DNA of 44,846 bases from JANQRV01 sp964533785 (GTDB taxonomy: Bacteria; Bacteroidota; Bacteroidia; Chitinophagales; Saprospiraceae), in contig CAZHNG010000007.1 of the NCBI GenBank assembly GCA_964533785.1, positions 1-44,846 of the forward strand. Reading direction: 5' to 3'. The notes below the pieces were generated by a model. It did not search any database, was not told where the DNA came from, and was given only the letters and a program-made list of their open reading frames with translations. Made by a program: the position numbers and the translations under genes. Of this stretch, positions 35,884 through 42,739 are shown one piece after another (position 1 is the first letter of the stretch; every line of letters starts with the position of its first letter).

Positions 35884-36007
35884 CTAGGGGACCAATACCA
35901 GGCGAAAGCCAATGAAGTTGCCGCGGTAGTCTGGGTCGTCCCTGTTGCGGTAGGACGACCGGCAATTCTGCGCTTCGCTGAACCAGCTACCGCCGCGCAA
36001 CACCCGG
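35884..36007 (-). repeat. DGR-type variable region 1 (VR1)
   Basis: 124 bp ending at the TAG stop, aligned without gaps to 36797-36920. There are 13 differences. Twelve have A on the coding strand in one of the two copies, and one is G versus T at a codon first position. They cluster in codons such as AAT/CTT, GAC/TGC, AAC/TTC and TTC/AAC. No difference falls at a site where both copies carry C, and none is a C/T, C/G or T/G swap. The 27 bases before the stop are identical in both copies, as expected for an initiation-of-mutagenic-homing end. Confidence 0.88.
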
Positions 36008-36168
36008 GTAGGACCTTCTGTAGGCCCCACAGGATTAATTACTTCGTTTGCACCATATTCGCCATACCAGTCAGAACACCATTCCCACAAGTTACCGTGC
36101 ATATCATAAAGCCCCCTGAGATTTGGAGGAAAAGTACCTACCGGAGTGGTCTTTTTACGGTATACGCC
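35884..36168 (-). pseudogene. FGE-sulfatase (SUMF1) C-terminal fragment carrying variable region 1
   Basis: 95 codons open in the minus frame from just after a TAG at 36169-36171. The translation RKKTTPVGTFPPN then GLYDMHGNLWEWCSDWYGEY and RVLRGGSW is the C-terminal third of a formylglycine-generating-enzyme-fold domain. The N-terminal two thirds are missing. The only ATG (36102) would give 72 aa, too short for a fold. It is joined at about 36163-36167, in another frame, to a truncated P-loop NTPase, so a deletion with frameshift is likely. The last 124 bp are variable region 1. Confidence 0.85.
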
Positions 36169-36577
36169 CTATCCCCGAATCGGCCAGAATAATGTAGAAT
36201 TTTTGTTGATCTACTTTTACATTAAATGCAGTGTGGAAAAACCAAGGTATTAATGGTTCCCGGTTTACATATTTGGTAGAATGAGCAATTTCATCCTGCC
36301 GGTTAGGAGAGGCATCCTGGACTTGAGTAGGTACGAATAGCTTTTGGGATTCGTGCACCTTTTGGTAACCAAGGTAATTTTCCAGTGCTTTAATGGCTTG
36401 CTTCGACGCTGACTTTTTCTTATGCAAATACCTGCAACCTACAACCACCAATAGCACTACGATAATCACTACAATCAATGACACACCTTCGGCAATATCT
36501 TCATTCACTCCAAGCTGTATGAGCCAATTGTCGAATGGTGAAAGCTGGTGTAAAGCTTCAATTATTTTTTCTATCAT
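36155..36577 (-). pseudogene. membrane-anchored P-loop NTPase truncated at Walker A
   Basis: A 140-codon open frame. The N-terminus has one hydrophobic helix (about residues 33-48, SLIVVIIVVLLVVVG) followed by a basic stretch. The segment QQKFYIILADSGIG at the end is the beta-strand and first half of a Walker A loop as in NACHT/STAND ATPases (normally ADSG-x-GKTT), but the lysine and everything after are lost: it reads ILADSGIGRIP and stops. The break falls where an FGE-fold C-terminus begins in another frame. A parent gene with TM - NTPase - FGE architecture is inferred. Its ATG overlaps the TGA of the 30-codon open frame upstream. Confidence 0.75.
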
Positions 36578-36666
36578 AAGATCTTATTTCCCTGTAAAAA
36601 CCGGTTCATCTTTTCCAGCTCATTTCTCTCATCCCAGATGGGTATGGTGAATAGTGCAATTTTCAT
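36574..36666 (-). pseudogene. 30-codon open frame like the N-terminus of a DGR accessory (HRDC-type) protein
   Basis: The ATG at 36666 gives MKIALFTIPIWDERNELEKM then NRFLQGNKIL and TGA. The pattern MKI-x-x-FTIPI ... EEMNRFLR-x-x-x-IL is how small HRDC-type accessory proteins next to DGR reverse transcriptases begin, as I remember them. Here it ends just where such proteins would continue. Its TGA overlaps the ATG of the truncated NTPase. It lies 131 bp after the variable region of the intact FGE gene, where a DGR accessory gene would be expected. It is short, so the match is suggestive only. Confidence 0.45.
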
Positions 36667-36796
36667 AAATTTTATTTTCTAAATTTTTACCTCGTTTGTC
36701 CTCCACGCCTTCGCCGGCTTCGTCCCTCCGCCGCTCCGGCGTTTCAGCCAAACTCGCTCCAGCTCAAAGGAAAGGCTGAATGGGCCGACCAACTGC
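36667..36796 (-). other. conserved DNA downstream of variable region 2
   Basis: Aligns with 35766-35883 after variable region 1 at roughly 75-80 % identity (shared GCTCAAAGGAAAGGCT and CGTCCCTCCGCCGCT blocks). The differences are of all kinds and are not adenine-biased, in contrast to the variable regions. It may be the part of a DGR cassette that normally lies between target and template. Confidence 0.65.
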
Positions 36797-36920
36797 CTAG
36801 GGGACCAATACCAGGCGAAAGCCAATGTTGAAGTCGCGGTAGTCTGGGTCGCACCTGCTGCGGTAGGACGACCGGCAAAGCTGCGCTCCGCTGTACCAGC
36901 CACCGCCGCGCAACACCCGG
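36797..36920 (-). repeat. DGR-type variable region 2 (VR2)
   Basis: 124 bp at the 3' end of the intact FGE-fold gene, matching 35884-36007 except at 13 coding-adenine-compatible sites. Upstream of CCGGGTGTTGCGCGGCGGT the two genes diverge to about half identity at protein level, so the sudden identity here is best explained by copying from one template. Confidence 0.88.
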
Positions 36921-37573
36921 TAAGTACCCTTTAGCGGCCCTAGTGGATCAGCTTGCGGATCATCAGGATAAGAGCCATGCCAATCCCAACACCATTCCCA
37001 TACATTACCGCTCATATCGTACAGCCCTAACTCATTCGGCCACTTCAAGCCAACGGTTTTTGTTTCTCCGTGACTATTATCATCATACCAACCCAACTCA
37101 TCCAGTTTTTCTCCTCCGGCGTATTCAAATCCCTCACTTTTATTACCTCCCCGGGCAGCAAATTCCCACTCCGCTTCGGTGGGTAGGCGATAGCAATTTG
37201 TACCAGGTTTAAAAAATACAACGCCTTTGTTAGGCATTTCATAGCCTTCTGCTGTCCTGCCAAAAACCTGCCTAAAGTCCTGATCACTATAATAACAGGG
37301 CGCTAAGCCACATTTTTGGTTTAAAGCATTACAAAATACCACGGCATCAAACCAGGATACCCGCTCTACCGGTCGGTCATTTCCTTTAAAGCTACTTGGA
37401 TTATTTCCCATAATGGATTGCCATAATCCTTGAGTAACGGGGTATTTACCCATTTGGAAGGTTGTGAGCGTTACCTTCCTACCTTTTTGTCGGGTGAAAT
37501 TACCACCATCAATAGGTATCATTCCTTCTTCTAAAAAACAGGTAAGATGGTCTTTCTGGGTTGCAGAGGCCAT
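36797..37573 (-). CDS. FGE-sulfatase/SUMF1-fold protein, DGR-type target
   Basis: 258 aa from the ATG at 37573; the frame can start at a TTG at 37621, adding 16 residues without similarity. It is a single C-type-lectin-like formylglycine-generating-enzyme domain: GMIPIDGGNF, FQMGKYPVTQGLWQSIMG, PVERVSWFDAVVFCNAL, YRLPTEAEWEFAARGG, GLYDMSGNVWEWCWDW and RVLRGGGWYSGAQLCRSSYR. The last 40 residues are variable region 2. In such proteins the fold displays a hypervariable ligand-binding face and is usually not an enzyme. No signal peptide is seen, which points to a cytoplasmic sensor or a partner of other proteins. It heads the minus-strand run leading to the mosaic remnants and Roco. Confidence 0.88.
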   Translation of the reverse strand: MASATQKDHLTCFLEEGMIPIDGGNFTRQKGRKVTLTTFQMGKYPVTQGLWQSIMGNNPSSFKGNDRPVERVSWFDAVVFCNALNQKCGLAPCYYSDQDFRQVFGRTAEGYEMPNKGVVFFKPGTNCYRLPTEAEWEFAARGGNKSEGFEYAGGEKLDELGWYDDNSHGETKTVGLKWPNELGLYDMSGNVWEWCWDWHGSYPDDPQADPLGPLKGTYRVLRGGGWYSGAQLCRSSYRSRCDPDYRDFNIGFRLVLVP

Positions 37574-37688
37574 ATGGTTCGATTTTTTCTTAAAAATAAA
37601 TAATTGGTCGGACAATGCCAATGGGAGCCTATTTCTGTGAATAACAACATTGGAAATTTCAATTAATCACCTCTGGCAACTATCCCCT

Positions 37689-37722
37689 CTGCACCACTTT
37701 GCCCCCACCTGCACCACTTTGC
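37689..37722. promoter_or_regulatory. direct repeats upstream of the FGE-fold gene
   Basis: CTGCACCACTTTGC occurs at 37689-37702 and again at 37709-37722, exactly 20 bp apart (about two helix turns). A second pair, ATTTTACCCC, follows near 37722 and 37750. The spacing suits a dimeric regulator. The regulator is unknown. Confidence 0.5.
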
Positions 37723-37774
37723 ATTTTACCCCAATCCATACACCCCTTAATTTTACCCCCAGCTAAGAAAACTA

Positions 37775-37936
37775 AGTAATGATAAAATAATAAGTCCGCT
37801 TTTTTGAGCCGGCTATTTTGGTGTCAAGCGAGGCAAAAAACGTAGGCGATGCCTAAGCATCAGCGAGGCTTTTTAACAAAGCTTGACGCCAAAAGAGTCG
37901 CTCACAAAATGATGGATTTATTGTTTTGTCATTACT
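37775..37936. repeat. long imperfect inverted repeat
   Basis: The outer arms (37775-37797 and 37914-37936, 23 bp) differ at three positions, all of which would be G-U wobble pairs in RNA. The inner arms, TTTTGGTGTCAAGC near 37816 and GCTTGACGCCAAAA near 37880, also pair with only a wobble. The middle includes a repeated GAGGC word. It ends 13 bp before the lipoprotein ATG. It could be a structured 5' leader or a palindromic mobile element; no target duplication was seen. Confidence 0.65.
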
Positions 37937-37949
37937 AAAACATCACCCG

Positions 37950-38393
37950 ATGAAAAGCATCCAATTATTGGCCCTATCAATAATGGCCACCGCTATTGGT
38001 ACCAATTGCCAATCCAACAAAGCACTGCCGGCAGATTACGCCGAAGCGTACAACCAGCTCGTCAACCAATTCCAAAATGGACGGTGTGCATCCAGGAGGC
38101 AACTGTCGGAACCATTGCCTATTTCCAAAACCGACTGCCTGAATCCGTTTGGCGACTTATACGATGCGGACCATCAACACCCCTATACCCTACTCTACCG
38201 GGCAACCGACAACCATTCCTGGCAAAAAGCAGACGAAGGGATGTACCAGGTAGCGCCCTTCCATATCGCTTTCGGAGATGAAGGCCATTACGCCTATCTC
38301 CTCCTCGACTGGCAAAAGCCCTCACTACTCCTGTTCGACTTGAAAGCCGACTCCCTCACCCTTTCCATCTACAAGAATTGTGTCATTCACTAA
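37950..38393 (+). CDS. small lipoprotein, unknown function
   Basis: 147 aa from the ATG at 37950 (the frame opens at an upstream TTG). A lipoprotein signal ends ATAIGTNC. The mature part has no family that I recognise; it includes YTLLYRATDNHSWQKADEGMY and an acidic, aromatic C-terminal half. It is followed at 38405 by another lipoprotein gene after 11 bp, so the two are probably co-transcribed. The long inverted repeat lies directly upstream. Confidence 0.65.
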   Translation: MKSIQLLALSIMATAIGTNCQSNKALPADYAEAYNQLVNQFQNGRCASRRQLSEPLPISKTDCLNPFGDLYDADHQHPYTLLYRATDNHSWQKADEGMYQVAPFHIAFGDEGHYAYLLLDWQKPSLLLFDLKADSLTLSIYKNCVIH

Positions 38394-38404
38394 AACAAAT
38401 TGCG

Positions 38405-38950
38405 ATGAAAATCACACTGATCAATAGTAGCCTATTAAGCTACCTCCTTCTATTAGGAAATTGCGAATTTCCACTAAACCAGGAACCAGCCCTTGAAGAT
38501 CCTTGCGAGTACCTGACCTATCAACCACCCGACACCATACCAGGCGCCACCTGCGAGAACCCCTGCACCTACGTCTACCAGGGCGAAGTCAACTTCGCAA
38601 CCGGCACCTTGCACATCAATTGCCAGGAACGGCCCTTAGCAACCAAAGAAATGAAATGGTACATCGATCCCGAAGGATTTCCGGTGTATAAAGAAGGGGA
38701 TCATTGGCCCGCCATCTTCATCGAAGCCGCTAACTGGCACGACCTCTGTTCCTGGGATCTGGCATTCCAGTACCTGGGTGAAACGCCTTTCAGCATCCAA
38801 TACCTCTGCACTTGTGGCACCCATCAAAAAGGGGGGTACCGCATTGTTCCGCCTCCCTCCTTTTGGGAAGGCTACGATCGTGAAAAGGCAAGTTTCACCT
38901 TCCGGTTTACCGCTACTGCTCCGATTATCAACGAAGATTTTGCTCGATAG
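38405..38950 (+). CDS. cysteine-rich lipoprotein, unknown function
   Basis: 181 aa from the ATG at 38405. A lipoprotein signal (SSLLSYLLLLGNC) is followed by a mature part with about eight further cysteines, several in tight pairs (ATCENPC, LCTCGT), which suggests disulfides in the periplasm or at the surface. No family was recognised. It ends with a terminator-like hairpin about 40 bp downstream. Codons end in C unusually often. Confidence 0.65.
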   Translation: MKITLINSSLLSYLLLLGNCEFPLNQEPALEDPCEYLTYQPPDTIPGATCENPCTYVYQGEVNFATGTLHINCQERPLATKEMKWYIDPEGFPVYKEGDHWPAIFIEAANWHDLCSWDLAFQYLGETPFSIQYLCTCGTHQKGGYRIVPPPSFWEGYDREKASFTFRFTATAPIINEDFAR

Positions 38951-38991
38951 ATGGTTTGTTTCCTATGCAGCACTTTTGTTGTCCTATTTCA

Positions 38992-39026
38992 GTCCCCTTC
39001 CCCCCGGTTTGGGAGGGGGACGTTTT
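38992..39026 (+). terminator. terminator after the lipoprotein pair
   Basis: An 11-bp stem (GTCCCCTTCCC with GGGAGGGGGAC, one wobble) followed by GTTTTT. It is about 40 bp after the stop codon at 38950. Confidence 0.7.
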
Positions 39027-39210
39027 TGGAATTTTTGTCCCCTTGGGCGTAGGCTGGTTGTGGTAAAAGTTTTTTGCTATGAAAGATACCATACCCTGGC
39101 TCGACCTCAGAAAAATCAAAGCATACTTACTGAAAATTGAATGAAATCCAAGTGTACTTGAGAAAGAACAAGATAAAGCGCTGAGTTACAACTTATGCCT
39201 AAGAGTCCGC

Positions 39211-39320
39211 CACACTCACTCCCCTTCCCCTATACCCACACGCGGGAGGCCCGGCAAAATCCCTGGAAGGATTGATTTTGCCTAGCGTTTTTTTGCTCCT
39301 TTTTTGGGCAATGCCATAGC
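39211..39320. repeat. intergenic structured element, copy B
   Basis: Contains GCGGGAGGCCCGGCAAAATCC, a stem GGCAAAATC / GATTTTGCC (39253-39261 and 39274-39282), CTAGCGTTTTTTTG and a T-rich tail with GGGCAATGCC. It is very close to copy C at 41159-41290. Confidence 0.8.
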
Positions 39321-39387
39321 CGTCAGGTTAAGAGTTAATTTAAGTAACAAGTTAAAGAACTCTTGAAATCAAATACTTCTAAAACAA

Positions 39388-40887
39388 TTGAAAAACCAGG
39401 AAAGAATCATACCATCCGAAACCCTAATCCGGCATATCCTCAATAAAGCCAACCCCAAATACCAACTCATCATCCTCCTGATGACCGACGCCGGCCTCCG
39501 CGTCACGGAAGTCGTCCGGCTACAACTCCGCCATTTCAACTTCCCCGAAAGAACCGTGCGCATCGAAACGGAGGCAGCATCTCAAAACCGAACCATTCCC
39601 CTTACCGATCGATTATTTCAAGCTTTAGTAACGTACTGGAGTCACCTCCCCAACCGGGATGACCTCAATTTCGTATTTCCGCCCTCCGAACAATCCGACC
39701 AGCCCCACCTTTCCCGTAAGATGGTCTACCGACGCATCGTAGCGTACAGCGACGGGCTCCTTACCCCCAAGCAACTGCGGCAATACTTCGCCCACAAACT
39801 CCAACTGAACAATTGCGACTTTACCACAAAACAAGAACTATTAGGCACGAAGAATCTTCAGACCGGCGACCAAAACAATCCTATTTCAGCAGTTTCCGCT
39901 AAACAGGCCATCCAAGACACCGAAAACCAGCCAAAATTCTTTAAAAAACTATTTGGTGCCTTCACCAGGAAGCAACCCGTAGAAATGATCCCCATGGAAA
40001 TCGGCCTCACCCGCTTCCACATCGGCCGCAAAGCAGAAATCGCCCAAATCACCGACCTCAGCCAAAAACAAGTCAACATCTTAATTCTGGGCGTCATGGG
40101 CATCGGCAAATCCCACCTCCTCGACAATTACAAAACCGGCAAGATCCTCCGCGTAGATGATTTCCGCTACCCCAAAACCGTACTGGGCGGTATCATCCTA
40201 GAACTCTTCAACAACGACAAAGAAGCCATCATGGAAAAGCTCCTGGAAGTAAAAGGCCAGGCGGCCGTGGAGAAGATCGCCACCAAAGAAAGCACCAAGC
40301 GCCTCTGCGAACTAGCCATCGATGCCACCCACCCCAAAGAATACACCCTCATCATCGACGATCTAACCGACATTACCAAAATCGGCGTCCGCATGCTCGA
40401 AAAACTCAAAAACCACTTCCACATCATCGCCGCCGCCCGTCAACTCAAAGTGGAACACGCCACCTGCATCAGCAACTTCGAAAAACTGGAACTCAAACCC
40501 CTCAATCGCGCCGAAACTTTCGAATTCATCGACCAAATCAGCACCCCACTACAATCCAAAATAGAAGATTTAGAAGCCTACAAAAACCGCATCTGGGAAG
40601 CAACCAACGGCGTTCCGCTCTTCATCATCGAAATGGTGGAACGACTATCCAAAGAACCTGTGATCGACGCTACCGCCCTCAGCAGCATCAAACACACGGC
40701 CTCCCGTGCTGAAATTGATTTTAGTGTGCCGCTAATTATTGCTTTTTCTTCATTGCTGGTACTGCGGTACCTGGGTAGTGAATTGGGGCATAATGCGGGG
40801 GCTTTCCGGTTGTTGGGCGGGATTGCGTTGGTGATTGCTTTTTTTAGCCGGCGGATATTCCGGGCACTACGTAGACGGTATGTTTAA
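39388..40887 (+). CDS. tyrosine-recombinase-like / P-loop ATPase / transmembrane fusion
   Basis: 499 aa from a TTG start (an in-frame TGA lies 24 bp upstream and no ATG precedes the domain). Residues 1-155 resemble a tyrosine recombinase catalytic domain: LMTDAGLRVTEVVRL with R38, and LTPKQLRQYFAHKL, but the HxxR histidine, the GH/W motif (here LLGTKN) and the nucleophilic tyrosine are absent, so it is probably inactive and used for DNA or protein binding. Residues about 215-420 form a STAND/AAA-like ATPase, Walker A G235-V-M-G-I-G-K-S242 and Walker B TLIIDDLTD near 320, followed by AAARQLK. Two membrane helices end the protein (about 448-466 and 472-490). Codons are C-ending until about 40710, then switch to G/T-ending over the membrane tail. 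Confidence 0.75.
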   Translation: MKNQERIIPSETLIRHILNKANPKYQLIILLMTDAGLRVTEVVRLQLRHFNFPERTVRIETEAASQNRTIPLTDRLFQALVTYWSHLPNRDDLNFVFPPSEQSDQPHLSRKMVYRRIVAYSDGLLTPKQLRQYFAHKLQLNNCDFTTKQELLGTKNLQTGDQNNPISAVSAKQAIQDTENQPKFFKKLFGAFTRKQPVEMIPMEIGLTRFHIGRKAEIAQITDLSQKQVNILILGVMGIGKSHLLDNYKTGKILRVDDFRYPKTVLGGIILELFNNDKEAIMEKLLEVKGQAAVEKIATKESTKRLCELAIDATHPKEYTLIIDDLTDITKIGVRMLEKLKNHFHIIAAARQLKVEHATCISNFEKLELKPLNRAETFEFIDQISTPLQSKIEDLEAYKNRIWEATNGVPLFIIEMVERLSKEPVIDATALSSIKHTASRAEIDFSVPLIIAFSSLLVLRYLGSELGHNAGAFRLLGGIALVIAFFSRRIFRALRRRYV

Positions 40888-41392
40888 CTACCACATAGTT
40901 CACATTAGGAAGTATTCACATAGAACTCAATAGAGATTCATTAAGGAAAGTAATAATAACACATGCAGTTTTCCCGCGCTCACCTCCCAGCCTCCTAGCC
41001 CCTCCGCTGAGTAGCTTCGGCGCTCGTGGAAAGGAGTAGCTGCTACCCGCACTCTAACAAACGGTAAGCACTAATTGCTTGGAAAAATAATGTCCAATAA
41101 CACACGATAAAAAAGCGCAAAGCACTATGCTCTAACAAGCTGAAAGATCCAATGAAGTTATATCGACACACGCAATTTCCTACTCACTCCTCTAACCCAC
41201 ACCTGCGGGAGGCCCGTCAAAATCCGCGGAGCGATTGATTTTGACTAGCGTTTTTGGTTACTTTTTTGGCAATGCAAAAAGTAACATACATCATGAGCAA
41301 CGACCTAATAACCAAGAATATAACAAAAGCCAAGCTTAAATAACCACCAAAATAAACCAAGCGCAGAAAATCAACAATTAAAAATCTAAAAT
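40888..41392. other. intergenic region with element copy C
   Basis: 505 bp with no supported gene. Copy C of the intergenic element occupies 41159-41290. The part around 40980-41050 has GC-rich blocks (CCTCCGCTGAGTAGCTTCGGCG) of unknown origin. Confidence 0.7.
41159..41290. repeat. intergenic structured element, copy C
   Basis: The fullest copy. ATATCGACACACG starts it, then the pyrimidine stretch, CCTGCGGGAGGCCCG, a stem GTCAAAATC / GATTTTGAC (41216-41224 and 41237-41245), and a terminator-like hairpin GTTACTTTTT / AAAAAGTAAC (41257-41285). Compared with copy B the first stem has a compensatory G-C to T-A pair change. Confidence 0.82.
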
Positions 41393-42739
41393 ATGAAAGC
41401 ACCCAACCACATAGCCGGCGGCATCCTCTTCACCGGCCTATTCTCAAGCCTCTCCGGCATCAACATCTTCGACTCCCACACCACCACCACCATAATGACC
41501 GTAGCGTCATTACTCCCCGACATTGACCACCCCCAATCCGCTATCGGTCGATTAGTAAAACCCCTCTCCACCTGGCTCAACCGCCACTACGGCCACCGCA
41601 CCATCACCCACAGCGCCTTAGCCTTGCTGGTATCGACGCTGATCTTCGCCTTAATAGAGAAAATAATTACCGGCTTAAATACCCTATCCCTCATCTACTT
41701 CTACGCTTATCTGTCCCACCTCATCTTAGACATGATGACCCTCCAGGGCGTACCGCTATTGTATCCTTTCTACAAAAACCCCTTCGTCCTACCCGGCAAC
41801 CCCTCCTTCCGTTTACGCACCGGCGACGTTAAAGCCGAAGCCATCATCTTCTGCATCTTCACGTTACTAGGCATCTGGCTCAAACCTCTATTCAACGAAG
41901 GTTTCTGGACCAATTACAACCGTTTCTTCGGCACCTTACACCACCTGCACGCCGAATTCGAACGCAATGAAAACCTACTGGAAGTGTCCTACTTCGCGCA
42001 TCATGGCAGTAAAAAGCTACAAGGTAAAGGCTACTGCGTACAAGCTACTGAAAACAGTGCCGTCCTACTGGAAAATGGCCGGTTTACGGTGTTGAATGAA
42101 GAACTCATGACCATTGACAAAGTCGTACCTAAACGGACGAATCACCAATTCTACTTCGACGAGTACCAGTTTTTCCACATCACGATAGATAGCCTCAACC
42201 GTTGGCTGGCGAATAAAACCATCGCCACAATCGACCTGGTGGCCACCAAACCGTTCCGCATCGTCATGGATCAGCAAAGCATCGAACAGCGCCACTTCGT
42301 AACCGAATTCGCCAACCACATCTGGCTGGAAGAGGTCCCGGAACCGCTCCACCTGGACACTTTTATCTACGAACCATTGACGCGGATCGCTACTTTGGAG
42401 CATCAACTCCGCCAGCTCCGACAAGCTAACCAACACAAAAAACAAGCCTGGGAAGATCACTTAATGCGGCTCAATTCCCTGGAAGCGGCAGTCAAGAGAG
42501 CCAATAGTATGGTCACCCAGGAACAACTGTATCACCGCTACGCCGAAGCGCTCAAAGCAAAACCACCGGTCATCGATACCCAAAAAGAAGTCAATCTACA
42601 AATCGAGCTGAAACAACTGAAACAACTGGAGTACCTAAAAAACAAGGAAAAGCAATGGCAGGTCCGGCAGAAGAACGGGCAACAAATCCCAAAACCAACA
42701 CGGATCAATGGCACTGTCGTCACTATCCGAATTGAATAA
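41393..42739 (+). CDS. YdjM/DUF457-type membrane protein with C-terminal coiled coil
   Basis: 448-aa protein. The N-terminal 190 residues are the YdjM (LexA-binding, membrane-bound metal-dependent hydrolase-like) family: H6 in APNHIAGG, SLLPDIDHP, the NRHYGHRTITHSALALL motif near residues 63-79, and SHLILDMMTLQGVPLLYPF, with several membrane helices. A soluble part follows that I do not recognise, then a Gln/Lys-rich coiled coil (about 325-430). The long C-terminal extension is unusual; typical members are about 200-350 aa. Codons are strongly C-ending, as in the preceding gene. Confidence 0.8.
   Translation: MKAPNHIAGGILFTGLFSSLSGINIFDSHTTTTIMTVASLLPDIDHPQSAIGRLVKPLSTWLNRHYGHRTITHSALALLVSTLIFALIEKIITGLNTLSLIYFYAYLSHLILDMMTLQGVPLLYPFYKNPFVLPGNPSFRLRTGDVKAEAIIFCIFTLLGIWLKPLFNEGFWTNYNRFFGTLHHLHAEFERNENLLEVSYFAHHGSKKLQGKGYCVQATENSAVLLENGRFTVLNEELMTIDKVVPKRTNHQFYFDEYQFFHITIDSLNRWLANKTIATIDLVATKPFRIVMDQQSIEQRHFVTEFANHIWLEEVPEPLHLDTFIYEPLTRIATLEHQLRQLRQANQHKKQAWEDHLMRLNSLEAAVKRANSMVTQEQLYHRYAEALKAKPPVIDTQKEVNLQIELKQLKQLEYLKNKEKQWQVRQKNGQQIPKPTRINGTVVTIRIE

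Larger units (their letters stand above)
37574..37949. other. divergent intergenic region with direct repeats and a long inverted repeat
   Basis: Separates the FGE-fold gene (minus) from the lipoprotein gene (plus). The half near the FGE gene has direct repeats. The other half is a long stem-forming element that ends close to the lipoprotein start. No coding sequence was seen. Confidence 0.75.
38951..39387. other. intergenic region with terminator and element copy B
   Basis: 437 bp. It holds the hairpin at 38992-39026, an unremarkable middle, and copy B of the intergenic element (39211-39320). No gene was recognised. Confidence 0.7.

Noticed and set aside
36797..36920. Explanation of the variable-region similarity by simple tandem gene duplication
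   Set aside because: Duplication alone would not confine differences to coding-strand adenines inside 124 bp while both flanks show mixed substitutions.
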